Source: Candidatus Obscuribacterales bacterium
Lineage (GTDB): Bacteria; Cyanobacteriota; Vampirovibrionia; Obscuribacterales; Obscuribacteraceae
Length of the DNA: 64,000 nucleotides
NCBI GenBank assembly: GCA_021732085.1
Contig: JAKFVQ010000025.1
Span: 172,742-236,741 of the forward strand
Direction: 5' to 3'
The position numbers and the translations under genes were made by a program. This document shows positions 44,566-54,276 of this stretch, in pieces; position 1 is the stretch's first letter; the number at the start of each line of letters is the position of its first letter. The notes under the pieces are model-generated. The model searched no databases. It was given only the letters and a program-made list of their open reading frames with translations, and was not told the origin of the DNA.

Positions 44566-45336
44566 ATGATTGCAAAACGCGGAGTGTTCGGAGTTTTGAT
44601 GCTCTTGGCCGCACTCGGCCTACAGACATCTGCCCCATGTTTTGCAGCAGCGACCTGGTCCTCGTTCAAATCAAGCGATTTAGCGTTCGATTATCCGGCA
44701 AGCAACGGAACGCCTAGCGCAAAGAAAGTAAAAGCATCACCGTTATCAAATCCTGATGACAAACCGGATGGAGTTGCGCCCGAACATTGGGAGCTGAGCT
44801 TTGCAAAATCCGGTGCCAAGATCTGGATCATTCCTACAGCAGAAAAAGGAAACAAAAAATTTCACGATTCCTACCCAACGGTAGACGATGCGGCTAAGGA
44901 TCTCCTTCCGATTTTACAGAAGAAAGCACTAGCACCAAAAGAAATTCCTTATTTACCATGGGCGGACTGGTCATCGCCATTTTTCGCAAAGGTAAAATAT
45001 CTGAGCGCAAGAAGTGCGAATTTTGTTCGCTTCGTCGCTGAGTACCAAATCGAACCTGACGTCATTTCAAATGATCGTCTCATTTATACAGCGCAAGGGC
45101 TAACGTCCGACGGCAAGTACTACATTTCAGTTAGCATGCCGGTAAAGGCGTCCTTCCTAGGTCAGAAGAGCGACCTGCCAAAATGGGGCAAGGACAAAAT
45201 CGAAAAATTTACTGCCAACTATGCAAATTATACGAAAGCACAAAAAGGCAAACTGGAAAAATTGCCAGATACAGCTTACGCACCATCTCTGGCCGAACTC
45301 GACAAATTGGTTCAATCGATATCAGTAAGCAAATAA
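44566..45336 (+). CDS. exported protein of unknown function
   Basis: A 256-residue protein with AAGGAG before the ATG and a signal peptide (GVFGVLMLLAALGLQTSAPC, cleavage near 28). The mature protein looks like a PsbP/Mog1-type or DUF-type alpha/beta domain (SFKSSDLAFDYPASNG at its start, FVRFVAEYQIEPDVISN and YTAQGLTSDGKYYISVSMPV later). The phrase 'AFDYPASNG' is typical for proteins that begin with an exposed beta hairpin in this fold, but the assignment is tentative. Confidence 0.7.
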   Translation: MIAKRGVFGVLMLLAALGLQTSAPCFAAATWSSFKSSDLAFDYPASNGTPSAKKVKASPLSNPDDKPDGVAPEHWELSFAKSGAKIWIIPTAEKGNKKFHDSYPTVDDAAKDLLPILQKKALAPKEIPYLPWADWSSPFFAKVKYLSARSANFVRFVAEYQIEPDVISNDRLIYTAQGLTSDGKYYISVSMPVKASFLGQKSDLPKWGKDKIEKFTANYANYTKAQKGKLEKLPDTAYAPSLAELDKLVQSISVSK

Positions 45337-45380
45337 TTTTGTGACTCTTCGTGGCTAAATAAATCACAAAATGAGATGAT

Positions 45381-46478
45381 ATGAGCACTAAGAAAAATAC
45401 AGAGATCCAGCGTCCACCAGCCGAAATGCTATATGCAGACGAGCTGAAGATCTTAGCGCAAGAAGACGCAAAAGAACCGCGACCTGAAGGCTGGCAGCTT
45501 ACGCCCCGCTCGGTAATTCGCTTTATCACAGGAGACAAGAAATCCGGTCTTCAGTCCAAGTTTGTAGGAAACAGAAGTTTTCTGGAGCGCTGCGTGGTGG
45601 CGCTAGCAACAAGCCGCGGGCTGATGTTGATTGGTGAACCCGGTACGGCGAAGAGCTATTTAAGTGAACTACTTGCAGCTGCGATTTCGGGTGATTCTAC
45701 TCTGACAATTCAAGGTAGTGGTGGCACCACGGAAGACAACATTCGCTATTCATGGAATTACGCCATGCTTCTGGCCGAAGGACCCAGTCCTCGCTCGCTT
45801 GTGCCGGCGCCGTTGTACAGAGGAATGCAGCAAGGAAGGATTGTTCGTTTTGAAGAGATAACTCGTTGTCCACTAGAAATACAGGATACGTTACTTTCTG
45901 TACTCAGTGATCGGGTTTTAGCAATTCCCGAGTTACCTGATGATGAACGCATGTTATTTGCAAAGCAAGGCTTCAATATAATTGCGACCGCAAATACTCG
46001 CGATCGCGGTGTGAATGAGATGAGTGCCGCGCTAAAACGGCGCTTCAATTTTGAAACCGTTCAAGCTATCCGCGATATCAACGAAGAGATGGAGCTGGTG
46101 CAAAGAGAAACCGAAAAGCTGTTCAAACGTGCCTCCATCCCAGTGCAAATTTCGCCCGACGTCGTTCAGGTATTAGTGACTGCATTCCACGAGCTTCGTA
46201 ATGCAAAGACAGTCGAAGGTCAGGCCCTCGAAGGGATGAGCACAGTAATGAGCACCGCTGAGGCAATTTCAACAGGATATGCTGCAGGGCTGCATTCTTA
46301 CTATTATTCAACAGGTACACCCACAGGCGATCACCTGGTTCACAGCCTTCTAGGGACAGCACTCAAAGATAACCCAGATGATATCAAAAAGCTTCGCCAT
46401 TATTTCAATCACGCTGTGCGCGGCAGAAAAGGAAAAGCCTGGCAAGAATTCTACGAGGCGCACAAGCATTTGCCATGA
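45381..46478 (+). CDS. yehL: MoxR-type AAA+ ATPase, YehL-like
   Basis: A 365-residue cytoplasmic ATPase. Walker A is GEPGTAKS at 85-92, Walker B IVRFEE at 154-159, sensor 1 ATANT near 202-206, and the Arg finger ALKRRF near 217-222. Length and gene context match YehL of Escherichia coli. MoxR ATPases act as chaperone-like remodellers that work with VWA-domain partners, and such a partner is the third gene of this operon. Its TGA overlaps the ATG of the next gene (ATGA), implying translational coupling. The precise target is unknown. Confidence 0.92.
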   Translation: MSTKKNTEIQRPPAEMLYADELKILAQEDAKEPRPEGWQLTPRSVIRFITGDKKSGLQSKFVGNRSFLERCVVALATSRGLMLIGEPGTAKSYLSELLAAAISGDSTLTIQGSGGTTEDNIRYSWNYAMLLAEGPSPRSLVPAPLYRGMQQGRIVRFEEITRCPLEIQDTLLSVLSDRVLAIPELPDDERMLFAKQGFNIIATANTRDRGVNEMSAALKRRFNFETVQAIRDINEEMELVQRETEKLFKRASIPVQISPDVVQVLVTAFHELRNAKTVEGQALEGMSTVMSTAEAISTGYAAGLHSYYYSTGTPTGDHLVHSLLGTALKDNPDDIKKLRHYFNHAVRGRKGKAWQEFYEAHKHLP

Positions 46479-49021
46479 ATCCTCGCATTCTAGATTGTAA
46501 TGCCGATATTGTATTCTTTCCTGTCCGCCACCATAGCCCAACCGCGGCATTGCTATTATCATCGCTGTTACAGAAGTTGAAACCAGCAGCTGTTCTAATT
46601 GAAGGTCCATCGGACTACAACGATCAGCTAAAAGAGTTGGTGTTGGATCATCAACTCCCAATTGCGATATACAGCTATTTTGAAGATGAACTTGGAGAAC
46701 GCAGCGGGGCTTTCTATCCATTTTGCGAATACTCGCCCGAATGGCAGGCTGTCACAAAAGGGCAGAAACAGGGTGCCAGCGTTGAGTTCATCGATATGGC
46801 ATGGGCCGAACTCTCGAACTTAAGCCGCCGCCGCAATTTGTATTCTGACGAAGATCAAGGTTCCATACGTTATATATCTGAATTGTGCAAACAACTTGAA
46901 GTAGATGGATTCAGTGAGCTCTGGGACAAGATCATTGAAATCGAGAACCCAGCACTTGCCGATTACATGAGCAGAGTTCATCACTTGTGCTACCACATGC
47001 GCATCTTCGCCGGCAATGACCAAGAAATTATAGCGCGGGAAGACTGCATGGCAAAGTTTATTCGTGCAGCAAAGGAAAAGTTCTCAGGCAAAATAATTGT
47101 TGTAACAGGCGGCATGCATTCTTACGCTCTCTTTGCCAGGATCTTTGGCTCCGACGAAGAGAAGTCTGAATTTACTCGGCTAAAACCAGAGCTAGTGCCT
47201 GAATCCGTTATCCCCTGGTGGCTGAATTTCGGTGAACAGACTGCTGGCACGGAAGAACAAAGCAGCAAAAAAACTGATGAACAAGTCAATGCCGAAAAAG
47301 AGGCGGACGCTAGACAAAGTGATAAAGAACAAAATATTCCTTCCAGTTCAAGCTCCCAAGAAACCGCAGAGCAGATCAACGCGGACAAACTCGATGAAGT
47401 TGCAGGCAGCAAAGAAGGTGATAAGGAAAAGCACCACGCGCCGATACTCAAAGCTAAGGTCAGGGGGATCGCACTTACGCCTTATTCCTATGAACGTTTG
47501 GATAGTCTAACCGGCTACGAATCAGGCATGCCTACACCCGGATTCTATCATCAGGTATATACAGATCGGCGGAACAACAAAAGCGAGAGTTATCGAGTCT
47601 TGCTTACAAAAACGATCAGCAATCTGCGCAAGAAAAAAGGTCAACAAATTTCAAGCGCTGACTTAATTGCAGTCGAAACTAGCGCATGTGCACTGGCAGC
47701 CCTGCGTGGACACAAGGAAGTTTGGCGTTTGGACTTGATAGACGGGGTCATATCCGCCATTCTCAAAGACGAGCGGAACTTCGACATTCCTCATCCATTC
47801 CTTTTGGCAATCGAAGAATCCTTGCGCGGTGACATGGTAGGGAGACTCTCGGATAAAGCGAGCCTCCCACCACTGGTACTGGAGGTCGAATCTAAACTGA
47901 GACAGTGGGACATTTATCCTCAGTCATTCGAGCGACTTCTCCATCTTGAGCTAACAGATGAGCTGGCATCGGCACAAAGCATGTTTCTCCACAAATTGAC
48001 GATCTTACATACGCCTGGGGTTGTTTTGCAATCATCCCCGCTCGATGATCACTTTGACAATATCCAGGCACTCGAGTCCTGGTCCATCCAGCTAAACCCC
48101 GGATTCCATGCAGCAATAATCGAAGCATCCATTTATGGCAATACTTTATGTGATGCTGCGATGGCGAAATTGCTGGAACTGACACAAGCTACCAACAATA
48201 CGGCAAGCGCAGCAAAAGCACTTCTATCTGCATGTCTAATGGGGTTAAAGGAGCTCGCAGTAGAGTTAAAGCAAAATTTGTTGGACCTTATACGTCAGGA
48301 TTCTGATTTGCTTAGAGTCGGATCGGCACTGAACCACACACTCTATTTATCAAAGTACGATACCGTGCTTAGAACAAAACCGATTGATTCCGTACAAGAT
48401 CTATTGTCTGCGTTTTTCGATCGATGCCTCTGGTTACTTGATTCACAGGGCGCCTCGAGTTACGATAACAACTCCATTGAGCATCTAATGAGATCCCTGG
48501 TCGAAACAAGTGAGCAACTCAAAATTGTGAATGTGGCGAGCGCGGAATATTTCATAGACGTCCTAAAGCGCCTTCGCAGTTCTGCACGCACAGGCGCATT
48601 CTTGCGTGGTGCCGCATGCGGAATATTATGGACAAAAGACGAGCTCAAGAATGACGCCCTGGTGGACGATCTCACCTACTTTTCCAATCCGTCCACAATC
48701 GGTGAGTTCTTAAATGGTCTAATTGCACTTGCAAAAGAATCGCTCAAACAAAGAGATGATCTGCTTAAGAGTTTGGACCAATTCCTACTTGCATTTTCCG
48801 TAGACCAATTTCTTGAAGCTCTCCCAAAGACACGGCTTGCATTCTCCGCATTTACTCCAAGAGAGCGTCACATGCTTGCGCAAAAAATACTCAAACTAAC
48901 ACAACAAACGAACTCGGACATTGACCTCGAATCAGATTTCGACATCGAATCGGCGACGCAAATGTTAGTCCTTGAGGATCGCATAGGTGAGGCTATAAAA
49001 CGATATGGGCTGCGGGGCTAA
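46475..49021 (+). CDS. yehM: DUF5682 protein, YehM-like
   Basis: An 848-residue protein, somewhat longer than its Escherichia coli counterpart. The N-terminal domain has VRHHSP at 18-22, LIEGPSDYN near 41-49 and [10 protein letters not shown] near 208, a pattern of HH, E and G-x-x-H that recalls the TIKI/TraB-ChaN type of putative metal-dependent enzyme; that link is my inference. Residues about 255-325 are a low-complexity Glu/Ser/Lys insert ([19 protein letters not shown]), a likely linker. The rest is helical. It is translationally coupled to the AAA+ gene and 3 bases before the VWA gene. Enzymatic role undetermined. Confidence 0.88.
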   Translation: MNPRILDCNADIVFFPVRHHSPTAALLLSSLLQKLKPAAVLIEGPSDYNDQLKELVLDHQLPIAIYSYFEDELGERSGAFYPFCEYSPEWQAVTKGQKQGASVEFIDMAWAELSNLSRRRNLYSDEDQGSIRYISELCKQLEVDGFSELWDKIIEIENPALADYMSRVHHLCYHMRIFAGNDQEIIAREDCMAKFIRAAKEKFSGKIIVVTGGMHSYALFARIFGSDEEKSEFTRLKPELVPESVIPWWLNFGEQTAGTEEQSSKKTDEQVNAEKEADARQSDKEQNIPSSSSSQETAEQINADKLDEVAGSKEGDKEKHHAPILKAKVRGIALTPYSYERLDSLTGYESGMPTPGFYHQVYTDRRNNKSESYRVLLTKTISNLRKKKGQQISSADLIAVETSACALAALRGHKEVWRLDLIDGVISAILKDERNFDIPHPFLLAIEESLRGDMVGRLSDKASLPPLVLEVESKLRQWDIYPQSFERLLHLELTDELASAQSMFLHKLTILHTPGVVLQSSPLDDHFDNIQALESWSIQLNPGFHAAIIEASIYGNTLCDAAMAKLLELTQATNNTASAAKALLSACLMGLKELAVELKQNLLDLIRQDSDLLRVGSALNHTLYLSKYDTVLRTKPIDSVQDLLSAFFDRCLWLLDSQGASSYDNNSIEHLMRSLVETSEQLKIVNVASAEYFIDVLKRLRSSARTGAFLRGAACGILWTKDELKNDALVDDLTYFSNPSTIGEFLNGLIALAKESLKQRDDLLKSLDQFLLAFSVDQFLEALPKTRLAFSAFTPRERHMLAQKILKLTQQTNSDIDLESDFDIESATQMLVLEDRIGEAIKRYGLRG

Positions 49022-49024
49022 AAC

Positions 49025-50194
49025 ATGCAATCAGATAGTTCTGAAAACAAAGAAGCAAAGAGCACCGATCAGGAAGCAAGAAAGCTCCGCTGGCGAATGG
49101 TACTCGGCGAAGCTTCCGGCTCATGCATGGGAGGGCTTAATGACCAGACATGGATAAGGCGCGAACGAACGATCCGATATTTATACGATCGCGACCATAG
49201 AGACAAAAGAGGAAAAAACGTACGGCAATCTGCGACCGGCGGGCTAGAGGATTCGCAACTCACTGTTCAAGATTGGATTAACGACGTTCACGAGCTCTTC
49301 CCTCAAAAGGTCATAGAACAGATTGAGAAGGACGCACTTGAAAAATACCAACTGAACGATCTTGTGACAAACCCGGAAGCTTTGTCGCGCGCAAAACCGA
49401 GCGAAGATTTACTGAGAGCTGTCCTACGCACGAAGCACTTAATGAATCAAGAAGTGCTAGAGATTGCCCGTAGCATTGTCAGGAAAATTGTTCAAGAGCT
49501 GATGGAAAAGTTAATGCACGATATCCGCTCGCCATTTCTGGGAGCAAAAGATCGACGACGGCGCAGCTCCATAAAAATCGCGAAGAATTTCGATACACGC
49601 GCCACTATTTTGAAAAACCTAAAGCACTATAGTCCTGAGAAAAAGCAGATTTTTATCGAAACGCCGATTTTTATCTCTCGAGTAAAAAAGCACAATGAAA
49701 AATGGCAGTTGATCATTCTGCTGGATGAATCAGGAAGCATGCTCGACAACATAATACACGCTTCGATTATGGCGTCTGTGTTCTGGGGAATAAAGAGCAT
49801 TCGAACGCATTTGATTATCTTCGATACCAATGTCGTTGATCTTACTAACGATTGCAATGATCCGGTCGAAACTCTAATGAAGGTTCAACTGGGCGGTGGA
49901 ACCGATATCGGGAAAGCGGTGCACTATGGTGCCAGTTTAGTTGAGAATCCTAAAAATACAATTATAATTTTGATAAGCGATTTCTTTGAAGGTGGCAGCC
50001 CACACTTCCTGCTAGCTCAAATCAAAGCTCTGGTGGAAAGCGGTGTGACAGTGCTCGGTTTGGCTGCATTGGATCGACGCGGCCAAGCTGTGTTCGACAG
50101 AGATATAGCAAAGAAGATGGTCAACCTCGGAATGCATGTCGCTGCCATGACACCAGGAGAGCTTGCCGCTTGGCTCGCGGCACGAATTAAATGA
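49025..50194 (+). CDS. yehP: VWA-domain protein, YehP-like
   Basis: A 389-residue protein. The N-terminal 200 residues are helical and basic (RWRMVLGEASGSCMGGLNDQ; RKIVQELMEKLMHDIRSP). Residues 225-385 are a von Willebrand A domain with an intact MIDAS: D234, S236, S238 in LLDESGSM, T293 in GGGTDIGKAV and D319 in LISDFFEGG. Metal-bound VWA domains bind partner proteins, and pairing with a MoxR ATPase is a known theme. Stop codon overlaps the next ATG (ATGA). Likely substrate-adaptor or client-binding subunit of the four-protein system. Confidence 0.92.
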   Translation: MQSDSSENKEAKSTDQEARKLRWRMVLGEASGSCMGGLNDQTWIRRERTIRYLYDRDHRDKRGKNVRQSATGGLEDSQLTVQDWINDVHELFPQKVIEQIEKDALEKYQLNDLVTNPEALSRAKPSEDLLRAVLRTKHLMNQEVLEIARSIVRKIVQELMEKLMHDIRSPFLGAKDRRRRSSIKIAKNFDTRATILKNLKHYSPEKKQIFIETPIFISRVKKHNEKWQLIILLDESGSMLDNIIHASIMASVFWGIKSIRTHLIIFDTNVVDLTNDCNDPVETLMKVQLGGGTDIGKAVHYGASLVENPKNTIIILISDFFEGGSPHFLLAQIKALVESGVTVLGLAALDRRGQAVFDRDIAKKMVNLGMHVAAMTPGELAAWLAARIK

Positions 50195-52422
50195 AGAGAC
50201 AAGACTTACTTTTGCTTTCTGATGAGGACCTGTCCCTTTTATCCAATAAAGGAACGGTCAAAAGAGCTCGGCGTGAGGTCGAGGAGAAATCCATCGACGG
50301 CACAATTGCAGAATCAGACGATGGGACTGTTCAAATAGTGTGGGCAGATGGAGTAACCTGCACGTTTGCAAATTCGGAACGTCTATCCGAGCGCTTCTGC
50401 GATTGTCCCGCAGTTGAGATATGCCGGCATCTCGTTCGAGCAGTGATTTTCTACCAGCTGCATTACTGGAACCTAAGAGCGAACGGTAACGAGCCAACAA
50501 GTTTGATTCAAACTATGGCTGGCAAAGATCTTTTAGTGAACGAGGCAAGCAAGTCTAGTCCTAAGACTGATACATCACTCCCAACTTCGGAACTGACTCA
50601 TTCCGAGGAGACTGGCGAAGCGCCAACCGTAAGCGTCGTTCCTTCCACACTGCCAAACATACCTGCGACTGCGGGCAGAAATGGTACTGCGCTGAATGCG
50701 AAGCCGGAGCCTTTTGAGAGTACCGGCAATTGGAACCCCGGAGAGATTACGGACCAGACTATTGAGCAACTGCTGAAACCCGTCGTTCTCAAACGAGCGC
50801 AAACACTATTTGCTCAAGGTCAGCTTGTGCAGCTTCTGAAGGCAAAAAAACCGCTTGCTAATTTTTTGAGCTTGGGCACCAGTGTCCGGTTTCTCGTGCC
50901 TGAGGACATGCGTTACACCTATTGCAATTGCAAGGAAGAACAACCGTGCGTACACGTCGCTCTTTCGATCTGGTCCTTTCGTAAGCTGAATTCAGACTCT
51001 GGCATTCTTTATACGGGAACAAAGTCTGAACAGATCTCCGCCACACTGATCCAATCCGTAGAAAATGAACTACTAAATTTGGTGGCGGTAGGCCTTGCCT
51101 CAACCAGTTCCATGGCAATTGCCAAACTCAAAGAAGAACTAGATAAGTGTGCCAAGGCCAAAGCCTACGCGTCGGAAGAACTACTTGAATGCATAATTGA
51201 TGACTGGCAAAAATATCATGAGGTGGATGTGCGCTTTAGCGAAGAGCTCCTGCTTGAAAGCATAGCGGAGCTGATTATCCGCCATGACTTTCTGATGTCG
51301 GGCACGACTGCATTACCGTTTCTAATGGTGAAAGGACTATCCCCTGATCGAAGCAACTTAATCGCGAGCACACGACTAATAGGACTTGGTTGCGGTCTCA
51401 CGCAAAGACGCAAACACACGATAATTTCAGCATACTTTCAAGACGAAGCGAATGGATTATTGAGCGCAGTAGTGCAACGAACTGCAGATAAGGAAAGCTC
51501 GGATCCACAGCGCAACTATCATATGTTAGCATCGCGTCTCCAATACAATTCGCACTCAATTGGTGGGTTGGCGCAGTGCGCTATATTAGCCAAAGGACTC
51601 AAGCTAACGCCGACACGCGAAATTTCCTTCGGAAGAAATCCATTTTTTGCGGGGTCACAGGATTTTGATTGGGCTAAGTTGAAAGCACCAGTGTACGCCG
51701 ATAGTTTCTCTGAACTAAAACAATTAGCATCATTAACGGCTCCGCCGTATTTGGGTTTACGTGTAACCGGACAAAAGGTCCACATTGTCGCAATTGATAA
51801 AGTCGAATTCGCTAGCTTCTCGATTTTAGATCAAGCAATAACTGCGCAACTAGTTGATCGCTCCGGGGAACGGGCAACCCTGCACCATCCTTATATGAGT
51901 AGAGGAGCAGCTGGTGTCGACAACGCCTTGAAGGAACTCTTAAACCAGGAACAGCGTTGCATCTATGTATCAGGAGAGATTACAGCTCGAGCTAATGGTT
52001 TGCAAATCCGACCGATCGGACTTGTCTTCGAGGACAAAACTGGTAAACGGCATCTTTGCCAGCCGTGGGTTGACAGAGACGAAACTAGAGCTCAAGAGAC
52101 CGAAGCAATGGCAGAAACGCTGGCTGAAGAGCGCTCCACTCTCGTCCAATTCATACACGATTTAGGAGAATTTCTATCTCAAATCGTTCTTGTTGGTCTC
52201 AACAACACCAGTGAAGATATGATAAAGCGATTAGCCCATTTGCTGGCCCGCTCCACGAAAATAGGCTCCCAATTGATCAGAAGCGAACTGCAATATTTAT
52301 ATGTCGAACTGGAGCGAAAGCTGCATGATCCCTGCTGGCAGTCACAGCCAGCAGCATCTGCATTCTTCAAGCTAGCAATTCAATGGCGCATAGCTCAAGA
52401 TGAATTGCTCCGATTGAATTAG
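50191..52422 (+). CDS. yehQ: SWIM zinc-finger protein, YehQ-like, with two SWIM motifs
   Basis: A 743-residue protein. Two CxC-x(n)-CxH SWIM motifs are visible: C70/C72/C78/H80 (RFCDCPAVEICRHLVRA) and C245/C247/C253/H255 (TYCNCKEEQPCVHVAL). A polar linker of about 90 residues (110-190) joins them. The C-terminal two thirds are mixed alpha/beta without recognised enzyme motifs (LITATS-like catalytic signatures are absent). SWIM domains bind zinc and mediate DNA or protein contacts. As last gene of the coupled operon it probably supplies target recognition. It ends 3 bases before the stop of the convergent DUF4239 gene. Confidence 0.9.
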   Translation: MKRQDLLLLSDEDLSLLSNKGTVKRARREVEEKSIDGTIAESDDGTVQIVWADGVTCTFANSERLSERFCDCPAVEICRHLVRAVIFYQLHYWNLRANGNEPTSLIQTMAGKDLLVNEASKSSPKTDTSLPTSELTHSEETGEAPTVSVVPSTLPNIPATAGRNGTALNAKPEPFESTGNWNPGEITDQTIEQLLKPVVLKRAQTLFAQGQLVQLLKAKKPLANFLSLGTSVRFLVPEDMRYTYCNCKEEQPCVHVALSIWSFRKLNSDSGILYTGTKSEQISATLIQSVENELLNLVAVGLASTSSMAIAKLKEELDKCAKAKAYASEELLECIIDDWQKYHEVDVRFSEELLLESIAELIIRHDFLMSGTTALPFLMVKGLSPDRSNLIASTRLIGLGCGLTQRRKHTIISAYFQDEANGLLSAVVQRTADKESSDPQRNYHMLASRLQYNSHSIGGLAQCAILAKGLKLTPTREISFGRNPFFAGSQDFDWAKLKAPVYADSFSELKQLASLTAPPYLGLRVTGQKVHIVAIDKVEFASFSILDQAITAQLVDRSGERATLHHPYMSRGAAGVDNALKELLNQEQRCIYVSGEITARANGLQIRPIGLVFEDKTGKRHLCQPWVDRDETRAQETEAMAETLAEERSTLVQFIHDLGEFLSQIVLVGLNNTSEDMIKRLAHLLARSTKIGSQLIRSELQYLYVELERKLHDPCWQSQPAASAFFKLAIQWRIAQDELLRLN

Positions 52423-52424
52423 CC

Positions 52425-53264
52425 CTAGCGCAACAGCTCATTCAAAGGAGTGGACGGCGGCATTATTCCATACGTCTTTGGATTCGGCAGAAGCTTCTGC
52501 TTTTCATAAGCTTGGAAGATCAAAAGATCAAGCTTGAAGGCATCAGGCTTAACCGCCAGCTCACCTGTGAACGGCGAGCCATACAAGAATACCAGGAGCA
52601 CATTTAGTGCCAGTGTTAGGGAAACAAGCGTCGTCATCAACAGCTGGACCTTCAAGCTGTGCACAGCAAAGAAGTAGGTGAACACAACGGTGAAAGCGCC
52701 GCCGATGATTAGAATGACCCACATCGCAGGGGCGACACCGTGCGCAGCACTAACAATGCGTATGCGTCGGTTATCCGACGTAACTGACAACTGATCGAGC
52801 AACTTGTCATGCAAGGTAATCTCTTCTTGCGTTGAAGTCTTCAGCTCAGTGATAGTGGTCCATAGCCCCCAAGCACTTTGCAAAGCGGATGGGCTGTAGG
52901 TTCCTGCATTCATCGCATCCCATTCCTGTTCAATGACAGCCCGGGTGTATTTCTCACAATCCTGTTGAATCCGGAACCGCTTATCGGGCGAAAGTCCATT
53001 AGCCAAAAGAAACATGTTGGCAACGCCATTTGCTTCTTGCTCAACGATCACACGCAGCTCTTGCTGACGCTCCATCGCGTCAACGATGACAAATCCCAGT
53101 AATACCGCATACAGAGTTCCAATTATGGAAAGCAGATTTCCTGCGACGTCATGGTAACGGCTCAGATTATCAACACCATATTTCCTGCGAACCAGCAACA
53201 TGCCTCCCACGGCAAGCGCAGTGCTGACGAGTACAAAAACAAGTCCGTTACCATATGAATTCAT
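52425..53264 (-). CDS. DUF4239 membrane protein
   Basis: A 279-residue inner-membrane protein with GGAGC before ATG 53264. Helices lie near residues 7-25 (GLVFVLVSTALAVGGMLLV), 43-63 (NLLSIIGTLYAVLLGFVIVD), 182-202 (WVILIIGGAFTVVFTYFFA) and 208-228 (LLMTTLVSLTLALNVLLVF). Between the pairs is a helical soluble part. The layout and the GTLYAVLLGFVI segment are typical of DUF4239, a bestrophin-like family of possible ion channels. No functional neighbours. Confidence 0.88.
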   Translation of the reverse strand: MNSYGNGLVFVLVSTALAVGGMLLVRRKYGVDNLSRYHDVAGNLLSIIGTLYAVLLGFVIVDAMERQQELRVIVEQEANGVANMFLLANGLSPDKRFRIQQDCEKYTRAVIEQEWDAMNAGTYSPSALQSAWGLWTTITELKTSTQEEITLHDKLLDQLSVTSDNRRIRIVSAAHGVAPAMWVILIIGGAFTVVFTYFFAVHSLKVQLLMTTLVSLTLALNVLLVFLYGSPFTGELAVKPDAFKLDLLIFQAYEKQKLLPNPKTYGIMPPSTPLNELLR

Positions 53265-53699
53265 GCGATAGCTCCAGTTCTGCTTCTACAAATGCTCGGA
53301 ATGCACAGGTAGGTGCAAGTATTTTACTGCTTCAGACGAATTGCCACACAATCGAAAATAGCTACAGGACAATGCGTCGCTCAAGCACTCTTAGTACCAT
53401 TGGAATGGAAATCTGCGCGGAATGTCAGAGGTATCTCCAAATCAACGCCGATCCCTAGTAACTTAGAAAAATAAAATTTGCCGAATTGTGGTATCGCTGA
53501 ACACAATTAGGGCAATCTTCCTACAGGAACACAAAATACTGCGATCATCTCCCATTTCGCAGTTAAAGCTCTAAGTTGGACATAACTGAGCCGCGAGCCG
53601 GGTGTGCATCTGCATGCTTGCGCCTCAAGTTCAGTATCAAATTACTAAGTTTCAGGTACGCAGAGCCTGAACGAATTTTGTGCCGGACAGGGGTAAACG
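53265..53699. other. 435-bp intergenic region, no gene seen
   Basis: Between the DUF4239 gene (minus) and the TPR gene (plus). Short open frames exist on the plus strand but have no ribosome binding site and Ser/Thr/Arg-rich random-looking translations. No hairpin or clear promoter recognised; both divergent promoters must be here. Confidence 0.4.
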
Positions 53700-54218
53700 A
53701 TGAGTTCTATTACATTGTCGCCGAAAGCTACGTTGATGTACTTCGATATCACACTATTCAGAGGACAAGCCAGCCTGGAAGAAGTACCTCTAAAACAACT
53801 TCCTGAATTTATTGAAAGTTTAAACCAGACAATCGCTCGCAATCCTAGGGCAGTAGATGCGTATCTGCAACGAGGTCGCATCTACTGCTTACTCGATAAA
53901 TACAAGGAAGCAGACAAAGATCTCAGCGCTGCAATAGAGTTAGATCCCGAATACGCAGATAATTATCGAATGCGCGGCCTAATCAGGTTGCTCATGGAGC
54001 GCTACCATGAAGCCGTTGAAGACTTCACAAGAGCCATTGCGCTCTATTCTTGCACGGCAATTACTTTTGGCTATCGGGCCAGTGCATTTTGTGCGATGCG
54101 AGATTATGCTTGTGCTTTAGATGATCTCGAGCATGCAATTGCTTTGGAGCCGTCGAACGCTCGTTGGAAGCGAAGGAAATCCGATCTGTTGCGGCGACTG
54201 GAAGGCTCGCTGTGCTAA
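53700..54218 (+). CDS. TPR-repeat protein
   Basis: A 172-residue soluble protein with CAGGGG before the ATG. Three to four TPR units lie from residue 40 to 160: NPRAVDAYLQRGRIYCLLDK, DPEYADNYRMRGLIRLLMER, and FGYRASAFCAMRDYACALDD, with LDPEY and LEPSN turns. TPR proteins act as protein-protein scaffolds; the partner is unknown. The stop codon lies within the left arm of a long inverted repeat shared with the convergent gene. Confidence 0.85.
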   Translation: MSSITLSPKATLMYFDITLFRGQASLEEVPLKQLPEFIESLNQTIARNPRAVDAYLQRGRIYCLLDKYKEADKDLSAAIELDPEYADNYRMRGLIRLLMERYHEAVEDFTRAIALYSCTAITFGYRASAFCAMRDYACALDDLEHAIALEPSNARWKRRKSDLLRRLEGSLC

Positions 54219-54276
54219 TCGTGTTAGAGCTAACCTTTAAAGTCCTAGGTTTGGCTCTTCCCGGTTAGCACAGCTA
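54209..54276. terminator. inverted repeat spanning two convergent stop codons
   Basis: GCTGTGCTAATC and GGTTAGCACAGC form a 12-bp stem (one wobble) with a 42-base loop holding the palindrome GTTAGAGCTAAC. The left arm contains the TAA of the TPR gene and the right arm abuts the stop of the L,D-transpeptidase gene. It probably works as a bidirectional terminator. Confidence 0.6.

Noticed and set aside
53255..53458. 67-residue plus-strand ORF in the gap after the DUF4239 gene
   Set aside because: It overlaps the start of the DUF4239 gene, has no ribosome binding site and a Ser/Thr/Arg-rich random composition.
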